Assembly (NCBI GenBank): GCA_030537465.1
Contig: JAUNMP010000008.1
Coordinates: 1-51,999 of the forward strand
Direction of reading: 5' to 3'
DNA from: a bacterium
GTDB lineage: Bacteria > Verrucomicrobiota > Kiritimatiellia > RFP12 > UBA1067
DNA length: 51,999 nucleotides
Positions 15,868 to 24,586 of the stretch are shown here, piece by piece. The position numbers and the translations under genes were made by a program. Position 1 is the stretch's first letter; each line of letters starts with the position of its first letter. The notes beneath the pieces were generated by a model. The model was not told the DNA's origin, did not search any database, and saw only the letters and a program-made list of their open reading frames with translations.

Positions 15868-16880
15868 TTAGAACCCAATGCGCCGCCCGCAGCCTTTCTT
15901 GAGCGAACATTCCTTTTCAAGCTCGTTGAGGCGGGTCTCGTTCGACACCGATCCGCCAAGGTAGTAGAGCGACTGCCTGACCGTGCGGAAGTCGCCGGGC
16001 GCGAGGTTGGGAATGGCGGCAAGCCGCCTCGCCTCGGCATCCCCAAGGCGCGTCTTGAACATCCGCTCGAAGAACGCCCGCTTGATGTTCTTTTCCGTCT
16101 CGCCCACCCAGCATGACAGCAAGTCGCTCCCCATCTTGACGACCACGCGGCTATTCAGGGTCTTCCCAAGATGCTTCACGAACTCGGTCTTGCCGGTTCC
16201 GGGAGGCCCCCAAAGGAGAATGTTCATGCGCGGGCGGTCAGGATCGTTCCCGTCCTCCTTGCTGTTCCTGAAATTCCGCACAGCCTCAACAATCCTGTCG
16301 AGCGCGATATCCCCTTTGATGTTCAGTCCGTCCAGGGAGTAGTCCTTCGTCGGCATGAGCGCGTCGTCCTTTGTCTTCGCCTCCATGAGTTCGCAATGTG
16401 GTTTCATGAGGGACTCGACGAGCGCGGCGACCTTGTCCTTGCGCGGGCGCATCCGCTTGACGTTCTCCAGAACCATCGCGATGCCGCCTGCGCTCGTCTG
16501 GTACTTCTGAGCGAACTGTTCGGCGAGCTCTGTGGGGACGAGCCGTTCAAGCCGGAACTTCTTCACGCTGTTGCGCCAGATGGCCGAACGCTGACGCGTG
16601 CCGAGCTTGTCGAAACGGATCGAGTAGTCGAAACGACGCCGAACAGAATCATCCAGCGCCCTTGCCGGGGCGTTCGATATCCATATCGTCGGCAGCTTCG
16701 TCTCGTCGAGAATGGAGTTGATCACGCCTTTTTCGGAACCAGACGAACCCATACCGCCGAACAGCGCCGCAAAGAAGTCCATGCTCGTGCGGAGAAGCTG
16801 GTCGGACTCGTCGACCATTATCATGCTCCGCTCGCGTGGCACCTGATCGTTGCAGATCCGAATCCCGACCATCCGGCTTT
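15868..16880 (-). pseudogene. Tandem AAA ATPase remnant, truncated and internally deleted
   Basis: The frame holds parts of a two-module AAA ATPase. The first module begins abruptly at its Walker B (RSMIMVDESDQLL) and keeps the sensor and lid (NAPARALDDSVRRRFD), but has no Walker A. The second module has Walker A (LLWGPPGTGKTE) and SDLLSCWVGETEKNIKRAF, then jumps directly to the far C-terminal block NLAPGDFRTVRQSLYYLGG and ends in GRRIGF. Its Walker B and sensor region are gone. Neither module can be a complete ATPase. An ATG at 16872 could start a truncated protein, but no ribosome site is visible. The 5' break abuts a helicase remnant. Confidence 0.75.
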
Positions 16881-16883
16881 GAG

Positions 16884-17108
16884 GTGAATTGTTGTTCCTC
16901 CTGCGTTCAGCGCTGCGATTCCGGTCGGTGCGAGTACCACGCATTCTCTATCGCAGCGCCTAAGAAATTCGCGCACGAGAGTAGACTTTCCTGTCCCGGC
17001 CTCGCCAGTCAAGAACATATTTGCCCCCGACATCATCAACCTCAAAGCGGACTCTTGCTCGCCACTCAGTATAATCTTTTCGTCTTTGTCTATCATATCA
17101 TCTTCCAT
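16884..17108 (-). pseudogene. Pif1/RecD-like helicase, N-terminal remnant
   Basis: The frame opens with an ATG 4 nt after the histidine phosphatase stop. It encodes a Pif1-type N-terminus: LSGEQESALRLMMSGANMFL, Walker A TGEAGTGKST and APTGIAALNAGGTTIH. At TTIH, where Pif1 proteins continue with S-F and several hundred more residues, homology stops and the frame runs into AAA-ATPase sequence out of phase, ending at 16821. A deletion has joined the two genes near 16880. A short P-loop peptide could still be made. Confidence 0.8.
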
Positions 17109-17112
17109 TCCG

Positions 17113-17862
17113 TTAGAAACTGATCGCACCCATGTCCTGGTTCCAGCGGAAGTAGGTGTACTTTACTTCTCCTTCCGCCTTCTTGATGATGACGGCAGCT
17201 TCAAGGTAGTCCGGCCAAGTCTCGTCCGTGAAAGATTCCACGACGCCACGTGCCGCAAGGAACGCCGCGACGTTGATGTCGTGCGTGACTGCCACGACGA
17301 GCGGCCAGTCCTTGTCATGCAGGGCATTCAGATGCCTCTCCATCTTTTTCGCGGCACGATGGAGACGCTTGAATCCGCGCTGCTTCCCGGTGCGGAAATA
17401 ATCGTTCAGTCGTTCGTGATAGTTTCCTTCGGCGGCAAGTTCCATGCGCTTTTCGACTGAGCCGAAGAACGGCGACTCACTACCGAGAAACGGTGCAAGG
17501 CGCACCTTGCGCTCGATTGACTGTCCCGTTCCGACGAGATCAAGCCCCATTGCCATCGCACACGCCGTCTGTAGTGTGCGAAACGTCTCGCTTGCGTAGA
17601 AAGCGGCTGACTTGGGCAGAAGATTGTTCGCCAGCATCAAGCCAAAATTGTGCGCCCAGCGCCAGCCGTGTTCCGTGAGCGACAGGCTCGCGCCAAAGGT
17701 AAGATCGCCTGGATCAAGCGGCGGACGCTCCGCGTGGCGGATCAGTAACGTGACGCGCCCTCCGTTGTCGAGCGTGTCCTTCATTTCAACCAGCGGCATC
17801 TTCTCAACTCGGCAGCCACGGCAATCATATTGTGCTTCTCTTGCGTAATCTTTCATTCTCAT
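17113..17862 (-). CDS. Histidine phosphatase superfamily protein
   Basis: 249 residues. The phosphate-pocket motif is LLIRHAERP (Arg42, His43; the RHG variant with Ala). A second arginine lies in ASETFRTLQTA and the second histidine in VVAVTHDINV, so the catalytic set of the phosphoglycerate-mutase-like fold is present. Substrate unknown. The ATG at 17862 is preferred because TTGCTATATT ends 8 nt before it, predicting a leaderless mRNA; ATG 17856 is the alternative. It is followed after 4 nt by the Pif1 remnant. Within the island it may act with the neighbouring nuclease-like proteins, but nothing in the sequence shows this. Confidence 0.85.
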   Translation of the reverse strand: MRMKDYAREAQYDCRGCRVEKMPLVEMKDTLDNGGRVTLLIRHAERPPLDPGDLTFGASLSLTEHGWRWAHNFGLMLANNLLPKSAAFYASETFRTLQTACAMAMGLDLVGTGQSIERKVRLAPFLGSESPFFGSVEKRMELAAEGNYHERLNDYFRTGKQRGFKRLHRAAKKMERHLNALHDKDWPLVVAVTHDINVAAFLAARGVVESFTDETWPDYLEAAVIIKKAEGEVKYTYFRWNQDMGAISF

Positions 17863-17870
17863 ACGCACCC

Positions 17871-17879
17871 AATATAGCA
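17871..17879 (-). promoter_or_regulatory. Extended -10 promoter of the histidine phosphatase gene
   Basis: TGCTATATT on the minus strand with an 8-nt gap to the ATG at 17862 and no Shine-Dalgarno; a leaderless start is predicted. Confidence 0.5.
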
Positions 17880-17971
17880 ATTCCCATGCCAAGGCATGAC
17901 AAACCCCGAAACCTTGCGATTTCGGGGCTTGCCAATGGTCAGAAAATGGCTGGGTGGTCAGAAAATGCTCA

Positions 17972-18841
17972 TTAGATTGTAAGGACATTCCCAGAAGCTG
18001 TGTCCAACGGGACTTCGATCTTTCCAAGGGCATTACCAAGATCGTTCCATGTCGAAAATCCGAGATATCCAGCTCGCCTTTTCTCTATTTGGTCCCTTCC
18101 TTCAGGAGTGTTGTAGTCATATTGCGGCAATGACGCTCTCCAATATTCTATTTGCTCGTAGTTACCCCACTCGTAGTATGGCTTTCGACCGGATTTTAGT
18201 ATCGACTTATCATTTTCATCCCCAACAATATACATTCCAAAAACTTGTTTATTCCTAAAACTATCGCAAGCCATTGCCGAATCCAAATGGCGAATCATCT
18301 GGTCTCTGGTCTTAAGCCATGACGTATGTGTTGTGAGATGAGACTCGGTTAGTTTGCCTTCTATCAGAAGCACAATCGCATCAGTTATGATTGTAACATC
18401 TGGATAATCCAGTCCCTCAAAGATGTATTCTTTCAGAAGGTCGCCGCCAACATTTACGCGTAGCAACTCTTCTCTTCGCGTAGCAACATCAAACAGTCTT
18501 AGCCGAGCCTTTTCAGACTTATTCAGTTTTTCAGGAGATTTTTTAGCCAACCGCTTATACATTTTGCTCTTCATCATCAGATCCATTCCGCTGTCAGAAA
18601 GCAAAAAACGAAGAAGATCAGGATTAGGCGCGATAGCAAGTTCTCGTCCACCTGCCCCATCTGAAAAACAGACATTGATAACCTTATCGTTTGCAAAAGA
18701 CTTTTTGAACAGCCCTTGACGGTTTTTTGTCGCCGTTCTTGCTGCAACCCACATCAGGAACCGTTTCCACTGACCTTCTTTCTTGATGTGTGAAAACACA
18801 GGCTCAACACGTATCTTTGAACTATTGTACAATTTAATCAT
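17972..18841 (-). CDS. PD-(D/E)XK nuclease-like protein
   Basis: 289 residues. At about 145-161 the sequence YPDVTIITDAIVLLIEGK places PD twelve residues before E-G-K, with hydrophobic strands between, the pattern of PD-(D/E)XK nucleases. It is followed by THTSWLKTRDQMIRHLD, a block I associate with a widespread uncharacterised family. GAAGGGAG lies 6 nt before the ATG, and the start overlaps the upstream gene by 8 bp. The DNA is visibly richer in A+T than neighbouring genes, suggesting separate origin. A role in defence or nucleic-acid processing is possible. Confidence 0.7.
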   Translation of the reverse strand: MIKLYNSSKIRVEPVFSHIKKEGQWKRFLMWVAARTATKNRQGLFKKSFANDKVINVCFSDGAGGRELAIAPNPDLLRFLLSDSGMDLMMKSKMYKRLAKKSPEKLNKSEKARLRLFDVATRREELLRVNVGGDLLKEYIFEGLDYPDVTIITDAIVLLIEGKLTESHLTTHTSWLKTRDQMIRHLDSAMACDSFRNKQVFGMYIVGDENDKSILKSGRKPYYEWGNYEQIEYWRASLPQYDYNTPEGRDQIEKRRAGYLGFSTWNDLGNALGKIEVPLDTASGNVLTI

Positions 18842-19439
18842 GGGCAACTCCCTTCTTGTGAAGTGGTTTTCTAATTCTCTCTGAAAGCGTGTTGAACGAT
18901 CGCCCACAACCATCCAGCAACTTGTGCGCACGTTCCCGAATAGGGGCAAGCCACGCCTCATCCGGGGCGTCGAAAACGAGCGAGGCTGGGTTGGGGTCTT
19001 GGAGGCCTATAGCCTTGCGGAAATCAGCCGACAGCTTCTTGTAGCGCATGAGCGTCTTGTACGCGGTGAGCAGATCGGGCGCATCCTTGAGGAAGCCGCG
19101 AATCCCCGTCTGCCACGGCGTGTCGTAGTCGATGAAGAAACTGTCCGCCGTGCCGCTGTCATCAAACTTCTCGAACTTGTAGCCAACACCATGCGCCGCT
19201 TCGATGTCCTCAAGCATCGAACCGAGTCGGATCATTGCCTCGCACGATTCATTGCGCCGCCGGTAGGCGTCGCGCAAGGCGTCGAACGACGGCGGCGGCG
19301 TGGACGACGTGCGTGAGGGTGATTTGTGCCGTTCGCCCCATGCGATCCGCCGAGCCTTGGCATGAGACATCTTCGACCGTTCCAACTTGAAATCGTGTCG
19401 TTCCGCCTCCGTTCTGTTATTTCTGGATCTGCTGCGCAT
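18834..19439 (-). CDS. Uncharacterised protein, highly basic N-terminus
   Basis: 201 residues. The first 45 are strongly basic (RSRSRNNRTEAERHDFKLER), then a mixed alpha/beta region with FEKFDDSGTADSFFIDYDTPW. No family recognised. The ATG at 19439 is chosen because TGGTATGAT ends 7 nt upstream and there is no Shine-Dalgarno. ATG 19370 (MSHAKARRIAW) is a possible shorter start. It ends 8 bp inside the PD-(D/E)XK-like gene, so the two are coupled. Confidence 0.7.
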   Translation of the reverse strand: MRSRSRNNRTEAERHDFKLERSKMSHAKARRIAWGERHKSPSRTSSTPPPSFDALRDAYRRRNESCEAMIRLGSMLEDIEAAHGVGYKFEKFDDSGTADSFFIDYDTPWQTGIRGFLKDAPDLLTAYKTLMRYKKLSADFRKAIGLQDPNPASLVFDAPDEAWLAPIRERAHKLLDGCGRSFNTLSERIRKPLHKKGVAHD

Positions 19440-19446
19440 GAACAGT

Positions 19447-19455
19447 ATCATACCA
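19447..19455 (-). promoter_or_regulatory. Extended -10 promoter of the basic-N-terminus gene
   Basis: TGGTATGAT on the minus strand lies 7 nt from the ATG at 19439. It sits just after the DnaE-like gene's stop, so the downstream pair has its own promoter. Confidence 0.5.
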
Positions 19456-19476
19456 TAAACTTGATTTTCTGATTTA

Positions 19477-21780
19477 TCACTTTCCGCCACCAACCGCCAT
19501 TGCGAACTCCTCAGGATAATGCGCCTTGAGATATGCCGACTGATAGGCAAGCCAAGCGTATGCAACAGCGTGAGACTTGTTGAATACATACGACGAAAAC
19601 GCGCGCCAATCACTCCATATCTCGTCGATGAGCCTGCGGGCTTCGCTCTCGTCCTTCCACTTGCCGACGCGAAACTCCTGATTGGCAAGACAGCCTTCTA
19701 CGAACTTGACCTTCATCTCTTCCATGATGGCGAGTTGCTTCTTGCCCATCGCCTTTCGCAGCTTGTCCGGCTCGCCCCGCGTGAAGCCGCCCAGCTTCCG
19801 CGACAGTATCATGATCTGCTCCTGATAGATGGTGACGCCGTATGTCTCGCGTAATTCCTCCTTCATGAGAGGGTGATCGTATGCGACAGGCTCTTCGCCG
19901 TTCCTGCGTCGCACAAATGTAGGAATGGAGTAGGCTATCGGCCCAGGTCGGTAGAGAGCATTCATGGCGACAAGATCCTCAAAGCGTTTTGGCTTGAGCG
20001 CCACGAGCCAGCGTTTCATTCCATCAGACTCAAATTGAAAAATATGCTCCGTATCGCCCCTTGCAAAGACCGCCATCGTTTCAGGTTCGTCATACGGGAT
20101 CTTGTCGAGATCGATGACCTGTCCTTTCCGTTCTCTCAGCAACTTCACGCAATCCTTGTGGATTGTCAAAGTCCTTAAGCCAAGGATGTCAAACTTTACG
20201 AGCCCAACAGACTCAACATGTTGTCCGTCATATTGCGTGACGAGATCAGGCTCGCCGGGCGCACGTTCATTCGCCCCAAGCGGCATCACAGGCACTGTCT
20301 CGGAAAACGGCTTGCGCGAGATGGCGATGCCGCAGGCGTGTATGCCGGGTTGCCGAACGCATCCTTCAATCTTCTCGGCTATGCGGAGAATCTTCTTCTG
20401 CGCCTCATCGCCGTTCTCATACACCTGACGAAACTTTGTCGAACTGTTAAGCGCTCGCCTAAACGTCATCCTTGGCTCATTGGGAACAAGTCCCTCAAGT
20501 TCGTTGGCCTTACGGATTGGATACTCCAATGCGCGCGCCACGTCCTTTATCGCGCTCCGTGGTGCCATTTGCCCGAAAGTGACGATGTGGGCTACGTGGT
20601 CGCGCCCGTATTTGTCGCAAAGATATTCGATAACCTTCCCACGCCCAGCATCCTCAAAATCAATGTCAATGTCCGGCATTGAGATTCTGTCGGGATTGAG
20701 GAAACGCTCAAAAAGGAGCCTGTGCTTAATTGGGTCCACGGAAGTTATTCCAAGTGCATATGCAACCGCCGAACCTGTTGCCGAGCCACGCGCAGGGCCA
20801 ACCCACACGCCCATTCGCCGCGCCGCCTCCACGTAGTCGTGGACGATGAGAAAGTAACTGGGGAAACCCATCGTCTTGATGACGTGCAACTCGAAGTCGA
20901 TCCGCTCTACGATTTCCGGCGGCGTCGGTTCGCCCCAACGCTTCTTCATGCCCTCGTATGCGAGCGAGGCGAGGTAGTCCGCCTCGTTACTGCCCCCCTG
21001 CGGAATCGGAAATTCAACGACATCAGGCGCTTCGCATATCTCGTAATCGTCAATTCGTTCTGTAATCTTGACCGTGTTCTCGATCCATTCTGGATGCTTC
21101 GGGAAGTGCAAGGACATCTCTTCTCTCGACAGCAGGCATTCCGTCCCGTTGCAATGTCTGTGCCCGGCATCTGCCATCTTTCTATAGTCGAAGATGGCGC
21201 AATAAACGTCAAACGCCTCGGCATCGTCTTTCTCGATGAACCTCACAGGATTTGCCGCGCAGACCATGACTGACGGCCATGCCGAGCAATCGAAGTCATC
21301 ATTTTCCGCCATGAAAGCGAAATCGTCGCCAAACACACGCAAGCACTTATCCACGAAGTCCGGCTCCCTGTCGCTCGTCATGCAGATGAGACCTTCGCGC
21401 CATTTCTCGATGTCTGAGAATGCTATGAATCGGTCTTTGGCACCTTGCGGCTGCACTTCAGCAGACGAGATACGGACAAGATTGCGGTAGCCGGTCTTGT
21501 TCTTTGCATAAAGGCGTATGACATAATGCTTTTCATTCATCGTCGCCGCGATGGATCGTCCGATTATCGGCTTGATGGGCGGCAGACCCCAATTGACGCT
21601 TGTCCGCTGCGAACGACACGCCTCATGAAACTCGGCCGCTCCGAACATGAAGTTTCGGTCGGTGAGCGCAAGCGCGGGGAACCCCATCTCCCGCGCCTTG
21701 CGTACAAGGCGGGGAACCTGGCAGATTGAGTCGCCCGTCGAATACGATGAGCAGACATCTAACGGCACATAGTTGTTCAT
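19477..21780 (-). CDS. DnaE-like DNA polymerase III alpha subunit, short form lacking the C-terminal third
   Basis: 767 residues against about 1050-1160 for replicative DnaE. The N-terminal PHP domain is present but has lost metal ligands (VCSSYS where the active form has VHSEYS, TDRNFMFG where it has TDHGNMFG), so proofreading by PHP is unlikely. The palm is intact: GPARGSATGSAVAYALGI, PDIDIDF near 368 and VKFDILGLRTLTI near 528 carry the three catalytic aspartates. The protein stops at LKAHYPEEFAMAV, before the HhH, clamp-binding, OB and tau-binding regions. AGGAGG precedes the ATG, and the gene follows a PD-(D/E)XK-like gene by 1 nt. Probably an accessory or mobile-element polymerase. Confidence 0.9.
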   Translation of the reverse strand: MNNYVPLDVCSSYSTGDSICQVPRLVRKAREMGFPALALTDRNFMFGAAEFHEACRSQRTSVNWGLPPIKPIIGRSIAATMNEKHYVIRLYAKNKTGYRNLVRISSAEVQPQGAKDRFIAFSDIEKWREGLICMTSDREPDFVDKCLRVFGDDFAFMAENDDFDCSAWPSVMVCAANPVRFIEKDDAEAFDVYCAIFDYRKMADAGHRHCNGTECLLSREEMSLHFPKHPEWIENTVKITERIDDYEICEAPDVVEFPIPQGGSNEADYLASLAYEGMKKRWGEPTPPEIVERIDFELHVIKTMGFPSYFLIVHDYVEAARRMGVWVGPARGSATGSAVAYALGITSVDPIKHRLLFERFLNPDRISMPDIDIDFEDAGRGKVIEYLCDKYGRDHVAHIVTFGQMAPRSAIKDVARALEYPIRKANELEGLVPNEPRMTFRRALNSSTKFRQVYENGDEAQKKILRIAEKIEGCVRQPGIHACGIAISRKPFSETVPVMPLGANERAPGEPDLVTQYDGQHVESVGLVKFDILGLRTLTIHKDCVKLLRERKGQVIDLDKIPYDEPETMAVFARGDTEHIFQFESDGMKRWLVALKPKRFEDLVAMNALYRPGPIAYSIPTFVRRRNGEEPVAYDHPLMKEELRETYGVTIYQEQIMILSRKLGGFTRGEPDKLRKAMGKKQLAIMEEMKVKFVEGCLANQEFRVGKWKDESEARRLIDEIWSDWRAFSSYVFNKSHAVAYAWLAYQSAYLKAHYPEEFAMAVGGGK

Positions 21781-21781
21781 G

Positions 21782-22651
21782 TCACTTTTCCTCCTCTGGC
21801 GTGTCGATGACGGCCTCGACCGTCGTTGCGTCGAAGTCAAAGCGGTAGATGGACTCGTCGCGCATGGTGTCGAATATCTCGCCGTGCATTCCATCGAAGT
21901 GAGCCTTTACCTCGTCCATGTTGACGACAGGCGCGGATATGACGAGAAACTTCATGTTCTGCAACTTGAGCGCAGCCGCCCACCGACGCAACTCGGCCTT
22001 GAACTCCTCCATCTTCTGGATGTGTTCTGCGTCGTTTGCGTCATAGAAGAGCTGGTACAGAAGAACGGGTATCGTGCCGCCCTTGAGACCGGCCTTATTG
22101 CAGGCGGACGCCGTCCGATGCAGGAACTGGTACGAGATATCCATGCAGTTCGACTTGAAATCAGCAAAGCCTTCAAGCCCCGTGCAGTCCGCATTGTGGA
22201 TATAGCGCAGCCAGGCCTTGAGTATGCGATGGCGGAGGAGGATGTCTGCCGCGCCCACGCCCTCGTTGAGCCATTCCCTGACCGTCTTGTCCGCGAAGCG
22301 GACGTACTCCGTCATCTTGCCCTCCACGGCGATCTGTACGCCCGCCTCAAGGATCATGATGTCCGTCATCGAAGGACGGCCAATCCTCTCGCCGTCGGAA
22401 AGCGCGTCCGTGGGGAACTCAAAGAACTTGAGCGCACAGACGGGGTTGAAGTCGGGGAGATACTTGTAAAGAAGCCTCCCGATCCTGCCGAGGTTCGCCG
22501 GCTGCCAGAATTCCGCGAGCGGGATCGAACTTGTCCGCCACGAATTGACGCGTGTCTTGCTGAGTTCGCTCAGCACCTCTCCATAAGTTCCACGGGCAAA
22601 TCCGAAGAAGTACCCGCGTTCATCATCTATCATTTCTTTTCTTTGCTTCAT
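21782..22651 (-). CDS. PD-(D/E)XK-like protein upstream of the DnaE-like gene
   Basis: 289 residues. It contains RVNSWRTSSIPLAEFW near the N-terminus and, at about 94-111, SMTDIMILEAGVQIAVEGKM: an aspartate, hydrophobic strands and E-G-K, like the nuclease core in the 17972-18841 protein, although TD replaces PD. Its tail (LLYQLFY...KFLVISAPVVNMDEV) is alpha/beta. Function unknown. The stop is 1 nt from the polymerase ATG and supplies its AGGAGG ribosome site, so the two are co-expressed. The start at 22651 lacks a clear ribosome site; ATG 22633 is an alternative. Confidence 0.7.
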   Translation of the reverse strand: MKQRKEMIDDERGYFFGFARGTYGEVLSELSKTRVNSWRTSSIPLAEFWQPANLGRIGRLLYKYLPDFNPVCALKFFEFPTDALSDGERIGRPSMTDIMILEAGVQIAVEGKMTEYVRFADKTVREWLNEGVGAADILLRHRILKAWLRYIHNADCTGLEGFADFKSNCMDISYQFLHRTASACNKAGLKGGTIPVLLYQLFYDANDAEHIQKMEEFKAELRRWAAALKLQNMKFLVISAPVVNMDEVKAHFDGMHGEIFDTMRDESIYRFDFDATTVEAVIDTPEEEK

Positions 22652-22767
22652 AATACTGTTTGTCCGTTTGACGGCGCATATTCTACCAAAGGCCGTCAAG
22701 CAAAATCATTTCACCTGACGCCCGTTCTCACACCATCTGTTGCACCAACAGAAAGCTTGTGGTCTCG

Positions 22768-23436
22768 CTACAGATTCGGCCTCATGACATGACGTTTGAC
22801 GTCGTTCCAGCAAAGACCGAGGTTATTGCGGCGTGATGGATCGACACCACGCGCCAGCAACGCGGCAACGGTTTTCGGGCAGGCGAAACCGCCGGCGGCT
22901 TGCTGGTCGTCGCGATAGGTGAGATACCAGAGCAGGTTGTTGCCGTGGCAATCGACGAATGCCAGTTCTTTTTCAGTCAACCCGTCCAAGCACTTTGCCG
23001 CAATCAAATCATCGTCATACGATGTCAGAATGTATATCAACATCTGCAAGGGGGAATATTGCGATGAATCAAAACCCATGCCGATATAGAAACCTACCGT
23101 CATCTGCGTAATCTCCCAGCCAGGAAGCCGATTCGCTACGATCCATCGTCTCATCGGCACGGCGTCGGCGAACGCCTGCTGCACGGTTGGATTCTCCATC
23201 ACGATACCTTTCAGCACCTCGTCCACGCCCCACCAGATGTGCGCGTAACGGACGGCATCCCATACCGCCACCTTTATCGGATGAGGCAGTTCCGCCGTCA
23301 TGACCTTGGCAAAACAGGCAAGCGCCATCTCCCCCGGCATCCTCTTGAACGCCAGTTTCACCTTCCGTGCAATTTCCGCCGGGTCGGCACCAGTCTCTAT
23401 CGACCGCTGAAACACAATGATTCCATCATGCTCCAT
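22768..23436 (-). CDS. Uncharacterised protein with ankyrin-like C-terminus
   Basis: About 222 residues. The C-terminal part DCHGNNLLWYL...ALLARGVDPSRRNNLGLCW resembles two degenerate ankyrin repeats (helix pair, then G-x-D-P and N-x-x-G-L). The N-terminal two-thirds is helical and unrecognised. A GGGGG-rich stretch precedes the ATG at 23436. It is the second gene of the minus-strand island run, and a protein-interaction role is plausible. Confidence 0.65.
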   Translation of the reverse strand: MEHDGIIVFQRSIETGADPAEIARKVKLAFKRMPGEMALACFAKVMTAELPHPIKVAVWDAVRYAHIWWGVDEVLKGIVMENPTVQQAFADAVPMRRWIVANRLPGWEITQMTVGFYIGMGFDSSQYSPLQMLIYILTSYDDDLIAAKCLDGLTEKELAFVDCHGNNLLWYLTYRDDQQAAGGFACPKTVAALLARGVDPSRRNNLGLCWNDVKRHVMRPNL

Positions 23437-23466
23437 TACTCGCCCCCACAATTATCCAAGTTCCAC

Positions 23467-23652
23467 TCAGCGGACATATCCACGACAATTGCCCTTGGGA
23501 CATGCGCCCGGCATGCGGTAGTTCATGTTGCATGGCGTATCGGGTGCGCGGTTCTCGTACTTCACCTTCCCCCGCCTTGGCTCATACTTTCTGATGCCAT
23601 GCCAACTCTGGCATGTGCAGCAGTATTCGCTTGTCGCATTCGTCTCTGCCAT
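23467..23652 (-). CDS. Small cysteine-rich protein, probable zinc-binding
   Basis: 61 residues with CCTCQSW near the N-terminus and TPCNMNYRMPGACPKGNC at the C-terminus, giving two cysteine clusters that could bind zinc. AAAGGAAC lies 6 nt before the ATG, which supports a real gene despite the size. It is the first gene of the island run (23652 down to 17113). Function unknown. Confidence 0.65.
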   Translation of the reverse strand: MAETNATSEYCCTCQSWHGIRKYEPRRGKVKYENRAPDTPCNMNYRMPGACPKGNCRGYVR

Positions 23653-24263
23653 CGTTCGTTCCTTTCACACGCACCACAGCAACATCCATGCCAACAAGAA
23701 AACAGTCAGAAAATGCCTTGATTTCAGCCGTGCGCAGTTCAGAATATGACCGTCTGTTCAGAAATTGATTTCCCACCGAGACGCAGAGTTCGGGATAAAA
23801 CTCTGTGACGCTGCGTCTCTGGGGGAAACAAAATGCCGATCTCACCGGACCGCTGCAAAAGTCGCGTCGCCCGCAATCGGCACAAAAATCGCGCACCCTC
23901 TTGCGACTTTGCTTCGCAAAGCTCCTCGTGTTACTCGTCGGGGGACCTGACGACTTCGTCGCAGGTGCATCTCGCGCTCACCCGCCCCGACCGCTTCGCG
24001 GCGGGCGCATCGTGCTCGTCAGTCAACCTGATCGCCTTCGGCGACAGGCGAATGTGGCGATCCACAACCGCTCCCTCGCCTGCGGAACAATCCCGCAGAC
24101 GACGGAGGTGTAGATGTCGCGGTTGGAGAGAAAGGTGGTCATGACAGAAGATCGGCCGATTCGAGTCTATGCACAGTTTCCTGCCCCCTTGCGCCTCTGT
24201 GTGCGACGAAGTCGCCTGCGTGAAAACAGCTCTTGGGTTCAACAAGAAAAAACCGTACCCAAT
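23653..24263. other. Gene-free region packed with small hairpins
   Basis: No credible gene. It holds a hairpin of the CTGCGTCTC type (23777-23819) and a run of short palindromes with TTC or GAA loops: CTTTGC-TTC-GCAAAG (23907-23921), ACCTG-A-CGAC-TTC-GTCG-CAGGT (23945-23966), CCGC-TTC-GCGG (23991-24001), CCTG-A-TCGCC-TTC-GGCGA-CAGG (24027-24048) and GCGAC-GAA-GTCGC (24203-24215). Confidence 0.75.
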
Positions 24264-24586
24264 TCGGCAGTTCAACGGCGAAAGCATCTCGCGGAGGCGA
24301 AATGCACCGAAGAAGCTTGCCTTCGTAGGGGACATTCACCGAAGGTGAACCCGAAGGGCGCGCAAGCGTGTGCGAGACGCGGAGGTTCGATGGATTTTCT
24401 GATGGAATCGGGATTTATGCATTGGATGTCAGAAAGGATGTCCTTCACCAATTGGGTGAAGGCTGATTTTCATGAAACATCCCGCATAACTCTCAAATTC
24501 TCCGCGCCTCCGCGTCTCCGCGAGAGATATCGGCTCGGCGCGGGGAGTTCGCGTTACGGCAACTGCTTTTTCTAGGGTAACTTCTT
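24264..24586 (+). repeat. Long direct repeat, copy 2 (right end of island), with an internal insertion
   Basis: Nearly identical to 14582-14824 but 80 bp longer. The extra bases (about 24300-24379) interrupt the left GC-rich arm and contain further GAA-loop hairpins, TTCACC-GAA-GGTGAA (24335-24349) and CCC-GAA-GGG (24350-24358). Outside the insertion the two copies match almost base for base to the shared end GGGTAACTTCTT. Confidence 0.85.

Noticed and set aside
23582..23896. A 104-codon minus-strand frame overlapping the start of the Cys-rich gene
   Set aside because: It translates the hairpin repeat at 23777-23819 and has no homology or ribosome site.
14582..24586. Composite transposon interpretation of the direct repeats
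   Set aside because: Neither repeat encodes a transposase and no target duplication was found outside the pair; only a recombination-bounded island is supported.
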